Assembly: GCF_007677875.1 (NCBI RefSeq)
Contig: NZ_VEDO01000021.1
Coordinates: forward strand, 46,172 to 110,171
Direction of reading: 5' to 3'
Origin: Variovorax boronicumulans
Lineage (GTDB): Bacteria; Pseudomonadota; Gammaproteobacteria; Burkholderiales; Burkholderiaceae_C
DNA: 64,000 bases
The stretch's first letter is position 1; every line of letters begins with the position of its first letter. Both the position numbers and the translations under genes were made by a program. Below are positions 21,752 to 31,398 of the stretch, one piece after another. The notes beneath the pieces were generated by a model, which worked only from the letters and a program-made list of their open reading frames with translations, ran no database searches and had not been told where the DNA came from.

Positions 21752-23953
21752 GTGAAACTACAACACAAGCTGGTGGGGCTGGGACTGCTGGGGGTGGCGG
21801 TCGGCAGTTCGGCATTGAGTTTGGGCCGGGCCCGCGGCACCGTGGTTCTCGGCCAGCCGCTGAGCCTTGCAGTGGAGGTGCGGGTCGACCAGCCTGAAGA
21901 TGCCACGGCGCAGTGTTTTCGCGTGGAGGTATTCCACGGCGACACGCTGGTGGAGTCATCGCGCGTGCGCCTGGTGGTGCAGGCGCCGGCCAGCGGAGTC
22001 CAGGAAGCGGTGCTGCGCATCCGCTCCAGCGCCATCGTCGACGAGCCGGTCGTGGGCCTCGTGCTGCACGCGCTGTGCGGCCAGGGCGGCACGCGGCGCT
22101 ATGACTTCCTGCCCGAGTTCCCGGCGGAATTGAAGACGGCCGCGGGGCCGGTGGATCTTGCGGGGTCGGCCTCCGCGCCCGCGCCGGCACCACAGTCTGT
22201 TGCAGCCACGCCACTGCCGCCGGCGGCGTCGGTGCGGCCGGCTCCTGCGCCACCGTCCCGCGCCGCGGCCGCGCCGGCGCCGCGTCCGGCACAGCGCCCT
22301 GCAGCGCGTGCTCCGGCACCCGCACGTGCACCGGCGCCGGCCGCCGCACCCAAATCCGCGGCCGCGCCGCGTCCCGCAGCTGCCAAGGCGCAGGCCGCGG
22401 CTTCGGCGCCCGCGACGGGCACACCGCGGCTGACGCTGGATGCGCCGGCCACGCCCGTGGCCGGCATGCAGCCCAGCCCGACGCTGAACTCGCAGCTCAT
22501 CGACGATGCCGCGCAGCGCGCGGCCGTGGCCGCGATGTGGCGCGCTCTGCGCACCACGCCCGAAGAGATCGTGCGCGACAAACAGCGCCTCGAAGCGCTG
22601 GAGGCACAGCAGGCCGTGCAGCGCAAGCAGGCGGCCGAGCCGAGCGCGGCCGAGCGTGAATTGCGCGCCCGGCTGGAGCGCGCGGAGCGCCGGCTCGACG
22701 AAGCCGAGAGCGGCCGGGTCGACATCCTGTTCGTCTATGGCCTGCTGGCGCTGCTGGCCCTCATGGTCGGCCTGGCCGCGTACTTCTGGCAGCGTGCGCG
22801 CAGCGCCGCGCTGGCCGCTGCCCCTTGGAGCGGCGAGGCCGCTCCGCGCGCCCCCGCGACCCTGCCCGTGCCCCCGGTCGTCGCGCCGCCTGCAACGCGG
22901 CCGCCCGTGGCGTCGCGGCCTTCGCTGGCCGACGAGTTCCTGGACAGCGAGCCGGCCTCCGCTCTGGCTGTCGGACGGCCGTCGACGGTGGATACGGGGG
23001 CTGTGGCGGCCGCGGTCTTCGCCCACGACCGCGTGCAGCCCGTGGATGCGTCGCGGCCCGTGCGTCCGGACGAGTTCGTCGACGTGCAGCAGCATGCCGA
23101 CTTTTTCGTCTCGCTGGGCCAGTACGAGCAGGCCATCGAGGTGCTGCAACAGCACCTGGACGAGCACCAGGACATGAGCCCGCTGGCCTTCCTGGAGCTG
23201 TTCCGCATCTACCACCAGCAGGGGCGCAAGGACGACTTCAACGGGCTGCGCGCACGCTTCGAGCGCCGCTTCAATGCCCATGTGCCCAACTTCGCCGCCT
23301 TTGCCGACGAAGGCCTGGGGCTGGAGGACTACCCCGCGACGCTGCTCAGCATCGAGACCGCCTGGGGCCACGTGCGGGTGCTGGACACCATCGAAGCCAA
23401 TCTGCTGCGCCACCCGGACGACAGCGGCCGCCCGCTCGACCTGGCCGCCTACCGGGATCTGCTGATGCTGTACGGCGTGGCGCAGGACGTGTTCGTGCCG
23501 GCCGGTGGCACGCGTTCGCACTCGGGCTTCGGCGTGATCCCGCCGCCGGCGCCTGCCGTGGCAGAACCGCGCGCGCTGGGCGCCGGGCTGCAGGCCACGG
23601 CGCCGCTGATGGCCGGTGCCGCCGCGGATCCGCTGCTCGACCTCGTGCCCGATTCCGGCCAGGCACCGTTGCCGACCGTGCACGACGGCAGCGGACTGGA
23701 ACTGGACATCGACCTGTCGACCAGCACCGGTGATGTCGCGGTACTGCCTGAGCTGTCACTGGTCGACATCGACCTGCCGCTGCTGGACGACGACGCGCTG
23801 GCCGAGATGCCGGCGTCGGCGCCGACCCCGACGGCGCCACCGGTCGGCGCGCCTGCCAGGTCGGACAAGCCCGAGATCGACAGCGGCCTGATCGATTTCG
23901 ACCTGTTCGATCCGAACACCGAGGCGCGCATCGCGCCCAAGTCCACGCGCTGA
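21752..23953 (+). CDS. FimV-like inner-membrane protein
   Basis: A 733-residue protein with a GTG start at 21752. An N-terminal signal-like segment (MKLQHKLVGLGLLGVAVGSSALSL) leads into a periplasmic domain of the FimV N-terminal type, with GTVVLGQPLSLAVEV as its hallmark. A long Ala/Pro linker occupies roughly residues 145-225, a coiled coil follows, and a membrane span lies near 330-350 (YGLLALLALMVGLAAYFW). The cytoplasmic part has a TPR-like helical region (FFVSLGQYEQAIEVLQQHL) and acidic stretches. FimV/HubP proteins organise the pole, type IV pili and flagella. Unlike classical FimV I see no LysM motif, so this is a shorter relative. It stands alone with a hairpin behind it. Confidence 0.75.
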   Translation: MKLQHKLVGLGLLGVAVGSSALSLGRARGTVVLGQPLSLAVEVRVDQPEDATAQCFRVEVFHGDTLVESSRVRLVVQAPASGVQEAVLRIRSSAIVDEPVVGLVLHALCGQGGTRRYDFLPEFPAELKTAAGPVDLAGSASAPAPAPQSVAATPLPPAASVRPAPAPPSRAAAAPAPRPAQRPAARAPAPARAPAPAAAPKSAAAPRPAAAKAQAAASAPATGTPRLTLDAPATPVAGMQPSPTLNSQLIDDAAQRAAVAAMWRALRTTPEEIVRDKQRLEALEAQQAVQRKQAAEPSAAERELRARLERAERRLDEAESGRVDILFVYGLLALLALMVGLAAYFWQRARSAALAAAPWSGEAAPRAPATLPVPPVVAPPATRPPVASRPSLADEFLDSEPASALAVGRPSTVDTGAVAAAVFAHDRVQPVDASRPVRPDEFVDVQQHADFFVSLGQYEQAIEVLQQHLDEHQDMSPLAFLELFRIYHQQGRKDDFNGLRARFERRFNAHVPNFAAFADEGLGLEDYPATLLSIETAWGHVRVLDTIEANLLRHPDDSGRPLDLAAYRDLLMLYGVAQDVFVPAGGTRSHSGFGVIPPPAPAVAEPRALGAGLQATAPLMAGAAADPLLDLVPDSGQAPLPTVHDGSGLELDIDLSTSTGDVAVLPELSLVDIDLPLLDDDALAEMPASAPTPTAPPVGAPARSDKPEIDSGLIDFDLFDPNTEARIAPKSTR

Positions 23954-23959
23954 AGAGGC

Positions 23960-23976
23960 GGGGACTGCCAGTCCCC
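23960..23976. terminator. Hairpin between convergent genes
   Basis: Arms GGGGACT and AGTCCCC with a 3-base loop lie between the FimV-like stop and the convergent dehydrogenase gene. No T-run follows; a weak bidirectional terminator is possible. Confidence 0.4.
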
Positions 23977-23984
23977 GGGGCCGC

Positions 23985-24992
23985 TCAGCGGCGCACCTGC
24001 AGCGATCCCGGGTTGACGATGTTGGTGGGCGTGCCGCGGATGTAGTTCAGCACGTTGTCGAACGCGGCGCTGAAGTACATCTCGTAGCTCTGCAGTTCCA
24101 CATAGCCGATGTGCGGCGTGCAGATGCAGTTCTCCAGGCGCAGCAGCGCATGGCCTTGCAGGATGGGTTCGCTCTCGAACACGTCGACTGCGGCCATGCC
24201 TGGGCGGCCACGGTTCAGGCCGGCCAGCAAGGCATCGGGCTCGATGAGTTCGGCGCGGGAGGTGTTGACCAGCAGCGAGGTCGGTTTCATGCGCGCGAGA
24301 TCGTCGAGCTTGACGATGCCGCGCGTCTCCTCGTTCAGGCGCAGGTGCAAGGACAGCACGTCGCTGTTGGCGAACAACTCTTCCTGGCTGGCGGCGATCT
24401 GGTGGCCGTCGGCCAATGCGCGCTCGCAGGAGCCGGCACGGCCCCAGACCAGCACGCGCATGCCAAAGGCGCGCGCATAGGTGCTGACGATCTGTCCGAT
24501 GCGGCCGTAGCCGAAGATGCCCATGGTGCGTTCGCGCAGCACCGTGCCCAGGCCGAAATTGGGCGGCATGGAGGCCGTCTTCATGCCCGACTGCTGCCAT
24601 GCGCCGTGCTTGAGGTTGCCGATGTACTGCGGCAGCCGGCGCGTGGCGGCCATGATCAGCGCCCAGGTCAGTTCGGCCGGCGCCACCGGCGAGCCGACAC
24701 CCTCGGCGACCGCCACGCCGCGTTCGGTGCAGGCGGCGATGTCGATGTGTGGGCCCACGCGCCCGGTCTGGGCGATCAGCTTGAGGCGGGGCAGTTTTTC
24801 GATCAGCGCGCGGTTCAGGTGGGTGCGCTCGCGGATCAGCACGAGGATGTCTGCGTCGCGCAGCCGGACCGACAACTGTCCCAGACCCTTGACGGTGTTG
24901 GTGTAGACCTTGGCCGCATAGGGTTCGAGCTTGGTTGCGCATTCGAGCTTGCGCACCGCGTCCTGGTAGTCGTCGAGGATCACAATGTTCAT
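23985..24992 (-). CDS. D-2-hydroxyacid dehydrogenase (NAD-dependent)
   Basis: A 335-residue dehydrogenase. The NAD-binding motif is MGIFGYGRIGQIVSTYARAFG; the catalytic set is seen as NTSRAELI (Arg), DVFESEPI (Glu) and TPHIGYVE (His). The family reduces 2-oxo acids or oxidises D-2-hydroxy acids (phosphoglycerate dehydrogenase, hydroxypyruvate reductase and relatives); no ACT domain is present, so it is not a full SerA. The ATG at 24992 starts the typical first strand MNIVILDDYQDAV; the open frame upstream is an artefact of high GC. It appears monocistronic. Substrate not determinable. Confidence 0.9.
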   Translation of the reverse strand: MNIVILDDYQDAVRKLECATKLEPYAAKVYTNTVKGLGQLSVRLRDADILVLIRERTHLNRALIEKLPRLKLIAQTGRVGPHIDIAACTERGVAVAEGVGSPVAPAELTWALIMAATRRLPQYIGNLKHGAWQQSGMKTASMPPNFGLGTVLRERTMGIFGYGRIGQIVSTYARAFGMRVLVWGRAGSCERALADGHQIAASQEELFANSDVLSLHLRLNEETRGIVKLDDLARMKPTSLLVNTSRAELIEPDALLAGLNRGRPGMAAVDVFESEPILQGHALLRLENCICTPHIGYVELQSYEMYFSAAFDNVLNYIRGTPTNIVNPGSLQVRR

Positions 24993-25090
24993 GCGGCCAT
25001 TGTGCCTCGCGCCCCCATGGCGCCAGGGCAGCAGCGGGTATGGCCCCCGTGCTTGCCGCAGCCCTGTGCCGCGCCATCGGCGGCTTGCGG

Positions 25091-25378
25091 TCAGTGCCGT
25101 GTGGCGGCTTCCGCTGCGGCCAGCCGGTCGAGCTCGGCGCACACGTCGGCCATGCGGCCGGAGATGACCATGCGGCCCGCTGCGGTGCGCGGCTGGTGCG
25201 GCTCCAGCACGCGCAGCACGCGGAGCGCGGGTCCAGGGCGGGCCGCGGTGGGCGCCACCTGCAGCGGCCGGCGGCGCAGCCGCTGCTGCAGGCGTCCCGC
25301 CAGCCGCCGCGGACCGAACTCTTCGAACCACTGCGGTAGCCGGGCCACGCGCACGGCGGTCAGCATTGCGATTCCCAT
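25091..25378 (-). CDS. Hypothetical protein, 95 aa
   Basis: A small Arg/Ala-rich protein starting MGIAMLTAVRVARLP and ending with a regular amphipathic stretch (MVISGRMADVCAELDRLAAAE). The ATG is preceded by a strong AAGGAG ribosome-binding site 8 bases upstream, which supports expression. No family recognised, no signal peptide or membrane segment. It lies downstream of lexA on the same strand, with a hairpin between them, and could be read through from the lexA promoter. Confidence 0.6.
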   Translation of the reverse strand: MGIAMLTAVRVARLPQWFEEFGPRRLAGRLQQRLRRRPLQVAPTAARPGPALRVLRVLEPHQPRTAAGRMVISGRMADVCAELDRLAAAEAATRH

Positions 25379-25429
25379 TTCAAACTCCTTCCGTCCATTC
25401 GGGCGGATTGGGGCAGGATTGGTTGAAAG

Positions 25430-25487
25430 GCACAGCGCCAGGGTTGCCGCGCGCTGCGCGGCGGACGCCCGCCACCTGGCACTGTGC
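25430..25487 (-). terminator. Large hairpin downstream of lexA
   Basis: On the minus strand the arms GCACAGTGCCAGG and CCTGGCGCTGTGC (13 bp with one G-U pair) enclose a GC-rich inner hairpin, and the outer arm is followed by CTTTC. It begins 15 bp after the lexA stop. It could terminate or attenuate transcription before the 95-aa gene. Confidence 0.5.
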
Positions 25488-25502
25488 GGACAGGCCTTCG
25501 GC

Positions 25503-26192
25503 CTACATCAGCATGGTGTTGCGGATCAGCCCGACGGCCAGGCCTTCGATCTCGAAGGGGTCGCCGGGCTCCACGAAGATGGTGGGGTAGTCGGGGTTCT
25601 CGGGATGCAACTCGATGCTGTCAGCGGTGCGCTTGTAGCGCTTGACCGTGACATCGTCGCCGAGCCGGGCAACGACGATCTGACCGTTCTTGGCATCCTT
25701 GGTGGCGCGCACGGCGAGCAGGTCACCGTCCATGATGCCGGCATCGCGCATGGACATGCCGCGCACGCGCAGCAGGTAATCGGGCTTGTGCTGAAACAGG
25801 CTGCTTTCCACGTAGTAGGTCTGGTCCACATGCTCCTGCGCGAGGATGGGCGAGCCCGCCGCCACGCGGCCGACCAGGGGCAGGGCCAGTTGCGCGAGTT
25901 CTTGCAGTGGCAGCGTGAACTGCTTGTTGCGGCGTTCGTTGACGGAGCGCAGCATGTCGCCGCGCAGCCGGATGCCGCGCGAGGTGCCGCTCAGGAGCTC
26001 GATCACGCCCTTGCGCGCCAGCGCCTGCAGGTGCTCCTCCGCAGCGTTGGCCGACTTGAAGCCCAGTTCGGCGGCGATCTCCGCGCGCGTAGGCGGTGCG
26101 CCGGTGTTCGCGATGGCGGCCTGGATCAGTTCCAGAATCTGTTGCTGGCGTGCCGTGAGCTTGGCCGGGAAGGCGGAAGAGGCGTCTGACAT
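25503..26192 (-). CDS. lexA: LexA repressor
   Basis: A 229-residue SOS repressor. The N-terminal winged helix ([35 protein letters not shown]) binds DNA; the C-terminal S24 domain contains the self-cleavage site A112-G113 (VAAGSPI), the nucleophile S147 (RGMSM) and the general-base K184 (TVKRYK). RecA-stimulated cleavage lifts repression of DNA-repair genes. Its promoter holds two LexA-box-like sites, so autoregulation is expected. Divergent from the asparaginase gene, with 100 bp between start codons. Confidence 0.97.
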   Translation of the reverse strand: MSDASSAFPAKLTARQQQILELIQAAIANTGAPPTRAEIAAELGFKSANAAEEHLQALARKGVIELLSGTSRGIRLRGDMLRSVNERRNKQFTLPLQELAQLALPLVGRVAAGSPILAQEHVDQTYYVESSLFQHKPDYLLRVRGMSMRDAGIMDGDLLAVRATKDAKNGQIVVARLGDDVTVKRYKRTADSIELHPENPDYPTIFVEPGDPFEIEGLAVGLIRNTMLM

Positions 26193-26246
26193 GGCAGTTC
26201 CTTGAGCGACGTGGTACAGCTACCCTGTGGGCTGGAACACAGCGGT

Positions 26247-26281
26247 CTGTGTAAATTTCCAGTACCTGTATTTTCAATCAG
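26247..26281 (-). promoter_or_regulatory. lexA promoter overlapped by two LexA boxes
   Basis: On the minus strand, TTGAAA (26277-26272) and TTACAC (26254-26249) are spaced by 17 bp. Two 16-bp sites match the beta-proteobacterial LexA consensus CTGT-N8-ACAG with one mismatch each: CTGATTGAAAATACAG (26281-26266) covers the -35 and CTGGAAATTTACACAG (26262-26247) covers the -10. This is textbook placement for autorepression. The nearer site ends 11 bp before the divergent asparaginase start codon. Confidence 0.75.
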
Positions 26282-26292
26282 TTTTTACAAGC

Positions 26293-27261
26293 ATGCAAGC
26301 ATCCGATGCATTTCATGGCTCGTCCCTGCGCACACTGCGCGTGCTCGGCTCGGGCGGCACCATCGCCGGCCTGGCGCCGCGCGCGGGCGACACGCTGGGC
26401 TACCAGGCAGCCCAGGTCGGGGTGGCGCAGCTGTTGGCGGGCTTCGATGCGCCGCCCGGCTGCACCTTGGAGGTCGAGCAGGTCGCGCAGATCGACAGCA
26501 AGGACATGGACGGCCCGGTGTGGCTGCGCCTGGCCCAGCGCTGCGCCGAAGCATTGGCACACGATGCGGTGCAGGGCATCGTCATCACGCACGGCACCGA
26601 CACGCTGGAGGAAACCGCCTATTTTCTGCAGGCAGTGCTGGCGCCGGCCAAGCCCATCGTGCTGGCGTGTGCGATGCGGCCGGCCAACGCGGCCATGCCG
26701 GACGGCCCGCAAAACCTGCGCGATGCACTGGCCGTGGCGGCGCAGCCGGGCGCACGCGGGGTGGTCGCTGTTTGCGCGGGGGTGGTGCATACGGCGTTCG
26801 ACGTGCGCAAGGTGCACGGCTACCGCCTTGATGCTTTCAGCTCGGGTGACGCCGGTCCGCTCGGCTATGTGGAGGCGGGTGCCCTGCGCCAGTTGCGCGA
26901 CTGGCCGCGGGCCCTGCCGACCCCTGGGCTGCTGGAGCGGCTGCCCTCCGCGCCAGAGGGCTGGCCGCGCGTGGAGATCGTCTTCAGCCACGCGGGCGCG
27001 AGCGGCGCCGGCGTCGATGCACTGGTGCGCGATGGCGCACGCGGCATCGTGGTCGCTGCGACCGGCAACGGCAGCGTGCACCACGCGCTCGAGGCGGCCT
27101 TGCTGCAGGCGCAATCGGCCGGCGTGCGCGTGCTGCGCTCCAGCCGCTGTGACCAGGGGCGGGTGATGGGAGGGGCGGAGGGCGACGCGCTGCCCGGGGC
27201 CGGGGCGCTGTCGCCTGTCAAGGCGCGGATCCAGCTGCAGCTGGATCTGCTGGCGGACTGA
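26293..27261 (+). CDS. L-asparaginase family protein
   Basis: A 322-residue amidohydrolase of the bacterial asparaginase family. The two threonine motifs are present: LGSGGTIAGLAPR at the N-terminus and VITHGTDTLEETAYFLQAVL with the Thr-Asp pair. A downstream FDVRKVHGYRLDAFSSG block is also typical. No signal peptide is seen, suggesting a cytoplasmic form that converts asparagine to aspartate and ammonia. The ATG at 26293 lacks a clear Shine-Dalgarno, and the start region is very close to the LexA boxes, so SOS influence on this gene is possible (inference). Convergent with adk, one base between stop codons. Confidence 0.9.
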   Translation: MQASDAFHGSSLRTLRVLGSGGTIAGLAPRAGDTLGYQAAQVGVAQLLAGFDAPPGCTLEVEQVAQIDSKDMDGPVWLRLAQRCAEALAHDAVQGIVITHGTDTLEETAYFLQAVLAPAKPIVLACAMRPANAAMPDGPQNLRDALAVAAQPGARGVVAVCAGVVHTAFDVRKVHGYRLDAFSSGDAGPLGYVEAGALRQLRDWPRALPTPGLLERLPSAPEGWPRVEIVFSHAGASGAGVDALVRDGARGIVVAATGNGSVHHALEAALLQAQSAGVRVLRSSRCDQGRVMGGAEGDALPGAGALSPVKARIQLQLDLLAD

Positions 27262-27262
27262 G

Positions 27263-27991
<729 letters not shown>

Positions 27992-28042
27992 TCAAAGGAT
28001 AGCATGCACCCCGGAGCCGTCAGTCCCGGGCGCAACAGTTCG

Positions 28043-28795
28043 TCAGAACAGCTGGCGAACGCGTTCCAGGTCCTGCGCCGTGTCCACGCCCGGCCCCGGC
28101 GCATGCTCGGTCACATGCACGGCGATCTGGTGGCCGTGCCACATGGCGCGCAGTTGTTCGAGCGCTTCGCTCTGCTCGATCGGCGCCTGGGCCAGAGTCG
28201 GAAAACTGCGCAGGAAGCCGGCGCGGTAACCGTAGATGCCCACATGGCGCAGCGGTGCCGGCTGGGGCAGGGCGTTGATGCCTTCGGCGAAGCCGTCGCG
28301 CCACCATGGGATCGGGGCGCGGCTGAAGTACAGGGCGCGGCCGCGCGCGTCGCGCACGACCTTGACCACGTTGGGATTGCGCAGGTCCTCCACGCTGTCG
28401 ATGGCGTGGCCGGCCGTGCTCATGCTGGCCTCGGGATGCTGCTCCAGCAACGCAGCCACCGCGTCGATCAGCGGCGGTGCGATGAGCGGCTCGTCGCCCT
28501 GCACGTTGACGACGAGGTCGTCACCGTCCAGACCCAGCAGCGCGCAGGCCTCAGCCAGTCGGTCGCTACCCGAGGCATGGTCGTTGCGCGTCAGGATGGC
28601 TTCCACGCCATGGGCGGCGCAGGCCTGCATGATCTTGTCGCTGTCGCAGGCGACCACGGTGCGCGAGGCCTGCGAGCGCATGGCGCGCTGCGCCACGCGC
28701 ACCACCATGGGTGCATCGCCGAGCGCCGCGAGCGGCTTGTTGGGCAGACGCGTGGACGCCAGACGCGCCGGGATCAGCACCGTGAAACGGGTCAC
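28043..28795 (-). CDS. kdsB: CMP-KDO synthetase (3-deoxy-manno-octulosonate cytidylyltransferase)
   Basis: A 250-residue cytidylyltransferase that activates KDO for lipopolysaccharide inner core. The substrate-binding start is [18 protein letters not shown], followed by [12 protein letters not shown] and [13 protein letters not shown]. The start codon is GTG at 28795, overlapping the stop of the upstream Trm112-like gene as GTGA; no ATG offers a better start. Translational coupling is likely. Confidence 0.96.
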   Translation of the reverse strand: MTRFTVLIPARLASTRLPNKPLAALGDAPMVVRVAQRAMRSQASRTVVACDSDKIMQACAAHGVEAILTRNDHASGSDRLAEACALLGLDGDDLVVNVQGDEPLIAPPLIDAVAALLEQHPEASMSTAGHAIDSVEDLRNPNVVKVVRDARGRALYFSRAPIPWWRDGFAEGINALPQPAPLRHVGIYGYRAGFLRSFPTLAQAPIEQSEALEQLRAMWHGHQIAVHVTEHAPGPGVDTAQDLERVRQLF

Positions 28796-28974
28796 AGCCC
28801 GAGTTCCTCGTCGCTCAGCGTGCGGGCTTCGTTCTCCAGCAGGATGGGGATGCCGTCGCGCACCGGATAGGCCAGCCGCGCGCTGCGCGACACCAGTTCC
28901 TGGCGTTCGCGTTCGCACTGCAGCGGGCCCTTGGTGACAGGGCAGACGAGCAGTTCCAAAAGCTTGCTGTCCAT
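28792..28974 (-). CDS. ycaR: Trm112-family protein (YcaR-like)
   Basis: A 60-residue protein: [19 protein letters not shown], then a hydrophobic [16 protein letters not shown]. This small family is widely found between lpxK and kdsB; in eukaryotes and archaea Trm112 activates methyltransferases. Only one Cys of the zinc-ribbon pair remains near the N-terminus (VCPVTKG) and no second CxxC is seen, so zinc binding is doubtful, as in many bacterial YcaR proteins. The stop overlaps the GTG of kdsB. Confidence 0.93.
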   Translation of the reverse strand: MDSKLLELLVCPVTKGPLQCERERQELVSRSARLAYPVRDGIPILLENEARTLSDEELGL

Positions 28975-29004
28975 GGGATCGAGGAGGGGAATGTCGAAAG
29001 GGCA

Positions 29005-30000
29005 CTATGGTACCCGCGGCGGGCGCAGCGCGGCGAGCCGGGCATCCAGCGCCTGCCAGGCGCCGGCATCGAGTTCCACTTGCAGCGGCACGGCCCAGGC
29101 GCCGGGGTGGCTGGCCCACAGCTTGACCGCATCCTTCTCCGTGCAGAGCCAGATGGCTGGCGCGTCGGCCGGCGGCTGCCAGCCCTCGAAGTCCTGGTGG
29201 TCGGCCAATGGCAATACGTGCAGCCGGCGCAGGCCGGCAGCGCGCAGCATGCCAAAGAAGCGCTCGGGCCGTGCGATGCCGGCCAGCGCCAGCACGGGAG
29301 TGTCGGCCAGGTCGGCCAGGGCCAGGCGCTGGCCGTCGGCCCGCTGCGCGTGCCCAGCCAGGGCGCGGCGCGCGCGCCAGCCCGCGAAGGCCGGCCGCTC
29401 GCCGCTGTGCAGCACGAGGTCGGCGGCGCGCGGCCAGGGCTCGCGCAGCGGGCCTGCGGGCAGCAGCCAGCCGTTGCCGAGGCCGCGGTCATCGAACACG
29501 CAGACTTCCAGGTCGCGCGCCAGCGCCAGATGCTGCAGGCCATCGTCGCAAAGCAGCAGGTCGGTCGCGGGATTCTGCTCCAGCAGGGCCAGCCCGGCCT
29601 CGGCGCGACGCGGCGCCACGAAGACGGGCACACCGCAGTGGCGCCGGATCAGCGCGGGTTCGTCGCCCACCTCCCGGGCTGGGCTGTCGGGCAGCACCTC
29701 GCGGCAGTCCGTCGTGCTGCGGCCGTAGCCGCGCGAAAGCACGCCCACGCGCCAGCCCCGGGACTGCAGGTGCTCCACCATGGCCATGGTCACGGGCGTC
29801 TTGCCCGATCCGCCCGCCACCACGTTGCCGACCACCAGCACCGGCACCGGCAGCCGGATGCTGCGCCGCAGACCGCTGCGGTACAGCAGGCGGCGCAGGC
29901 CGGTCACGGCACCGTAGAGCAGCGACAACGGCCATAGTGGCCAGGCCAGGGCGCGCGACTGCCATAGTCGCGGCAGCAGCGCTGAGAGCCAGCCACGCAT
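29005..30000 (-). CDS. lpxK: Tetraacyldisaccharide 4'-kinase LpxK
   Basis: A 331-residue membrane-associated kinase that adds the 4'-phosphate of lipid A. The Walker A motif is in [23 protein letters not shown], preceded by a membrane-interacting N-terminal helix ([21 protein letters not shown]). [15 protein letters not shown] and [10 protein letters not shown] are family blocks. It follows exbD by 22 bp and precedes ycaR by 30 bp. Together with kdsB, it makes this an envelope-biogenesis operon. Confidence 0.96.
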   Translation of the reverse strand: MRGWLSALLPRLWQSRALAWPLWPLSLLYGAVTGLRRLLYRSGLRRSIRLPVPVLVVGNVVAGGSGKTPVTMAMVEHLQSRGWRVGVLSRGYGRSTTDCREVLPDSPAREVGDEPALIRRHCGVPVFVAPRRAEAGLALLEQNPATDLLLCDDGLQHLALARDLEVCVFDDRGLGNGWLLPAGPLREPWPRAADLVLHSGERPAFAGWRARRALAGHAQRADGQRLALADLADTPVLALAGIARPERFFGMLRAAGLRRLHVLPLADHQDFEGWQPPADAPAIWLCTEKDAVKLWASHPGAWAVPLQVELDAGAWQALDARLAALRPPRVP

Positions 30001-30022
30001 GCAGGTTGCCCCAGGGCCGACC

Positions 30023-30445
30023 TCAGCGCCCGTTGGCGGAGCGCTGGGTCGCGAAGGTCAGCTGCTGCAGGCCGGCGCGGCGTGCCGCGTCCATGGCCGT
30101 GACCACCGCCTGGTGCGGCGTGCTGGCGTCGGCGCTGATCACGACGATGGGTTCCTGTACACCTTTGGTGGCGCCCAGCAGCGCTTGCACCAGCAGCTCC
30201 ACGCTGCGGCCGTCGAGCGGCTGGCGGTCGATCGCGTAGCGGCCGTCGGCGGCAATGGACACCACCACCTCGCGCGGGCGCTCACGCTGCGCCTCGGCAT
30301 TGGCCAGCGGCAGGCGGACCTGCAGCTCGGCGTACTTGCTGTAGGTGGTGGACAGCATCAGGAAGATCAGCACGACCAGCAACACGTCGATGAACGGGAT
30401 CAGGTTGATCTCGGGCTCTTCCGTCCCACGGCGGCGGAAGTTCAT
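30023..30445 (-). CDS. exbD: ExbD/TolR-family energy transducer
   Basis: A 140-residue single-span inner-membrane protein. Its N-terminal cytoplasmic tail is followed by [19 protein letters not shown], where the Asp in the span is the proton-conducting residue, then a periplasmic domain. It forms a proton-driven motor with ExbB. The ATG overlaps the exbB stop by 4 bp. No tonB or tolA gene accompanies the pair. Confidence 0.92.
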   Translation of the reverse strand: MNFRRRGTEEPEINLIPFIDVLLVVLIFLMLSTTYSKYAELQVRLPLANAEAQRERPREVVVSIAADGRYAIDRQPLDGRSVELLVQALLGATKGVQEPIVVISADASTPHQAVVTAMDAARRAGLQQLTFATQRSANGR

Positions 30446-31077
30446 GCGGACTTGCGCAGGCCGTTCAGATGGCGGGCGAAGCGCTCGCCCGCCAGTTCCA
30501 GCTTCAGCAGGTAGCCATCGACGCGGGCGCGGAAATACCGCCAGAAGATCAGCGAGGGAATCGCCACGATCAGCCCGAAGGCGGTGTTGTACAGCGCGAT
30601 GGAGATGCCCTGGGCCAGTTGGGCGGGGTTGCCAACGCCGCCCGCGGTGGCACCGGACTGGGAGCCGAAGATCTCGATCATGCCGATCACCGTGCCCAGA
30701 AGGCCCAGCAGCGGCGCTGCCGAAGCGATGGTCGCCAGCGCCGTCAAATACTTCTCGAGGCGGTGCGCCACGGCGCGGCCAGTGCTCTCGATGCTGGCAC
30801 GCAGGTCCTCCTCGCTGCAGCGCGGATTGGTGTGCAGGGTGCGCAGCCCGCTGGCCAGCACTTCGCCCAACGCCGAGTTCTGCGCCAACTGCGTCACGAT
30901 GCCGGGCTCGGGCACCGTCTTTTGCGACACCGTCATCGCCTCGTCCAGCAGCTTGGGCGGGACGATGCGCCGCGGGTTGAGGTTGATGAAGCGTTCGATG
31001 ACCAAGGCCAAAGCCAAAACCGAGCACGCAATCAGAGGCCAGATGGGCCAACCGGCGGCTTGTATGATCGAAAACAA
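30442..31077 (-). CDS. exbB: ExbB/TolQ/MotA-family proton channel protein
   Basis: A 211-residue polytopic inner-membrane protein. The first span is WPIWPLIACSVLALALVIERF; the conserved channel helices are seen in ATIASAAPLLGLLGTVIGMI and ALYNTAFGLIVAIPSLIFW. It partners ExbD in powering outer-membrane transport or envelope functions. First gene of the exbB-exbD-lpxK-ycaR-kdsB-adk series. The start is preceded by GGGGAG on the coding strand. Confidence 0.93.
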   Translation of the reverse strand: MFSIIQAAGWPIWPLIACSVLALALVIERFINLNPRRIVPPKLLDEAMTVSQKTVPEPGIVTQLAQNSALGEVLASGLRTLHTNPRCSEEDLRASIESTGRAVAHRLEKYLTALATIASAAPLLGLLGTVIGMIEIFGSQSGATAGGVGNPAQLAQGISIALYNTAFGLIVAIPSLIFWRYFRARVDGYLLKLELAGERFARHLNGLRKSA

Positions 31078-31273
31078 GAGCGAATCTCCCCTGGCAATGG
31101 AACGCCGCGCGGATTATGGCGCAGTGTTTTTCGGGGGCGCCGCGCCGTTGACGCCGCCAGCCCGGTCTGTCGGCATCCGTCGGACGGTACCCACAGGACA
31201 TGTGGATAACTTTGTGAAGAACTCTGCTTCACGCGCCGCAAACCCAGCACTGGCGCGGCTCTTTGACATTTTG

Positions 31274-31301
31274 ATTAAAACGCAGGCAGAAAAAAATTCA
31301 A
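31274..31301 (-). promoter_or_regulatory. Candidate promoter for exbB in the 321-bp divergent gap
   Basis: On the minus strand TTGAAT (31301-31296) and TTTAAT (31279-31274) are spaced by 16 bp in an AT-rich island (31263-31320) that stands out against the GC-rich surroundings. A TTGACA on the plus strand (31263) has no good -10 partner. The rest of the gap 31078-31398, between exbB and xseA, holds no convincing gene. Confidence 0.4.
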
Positions 31302-31398
31302 TGAAATCAAAGCGCTTTGACGTGAGTGCTTGGCGGATCGGGCACTCTTGGGCCGCTGAGCCCCCCCTGCGCGGCGCTGTGGAGTATTCGTCGCCTGA

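Noticed and set aside
26225..26242. A third LexA-like site, CTGT-N10-ACAG
   Set aside because: The spacing of 10 does not fit the N8 consensus of beta-proteobacterial LexA.
31114..31398. A possible short gene in the exbB-xseA gap
   Set aside because: No ribosome-binding site, no family likeness, and the area contains AT-rich promoter-like sequence.
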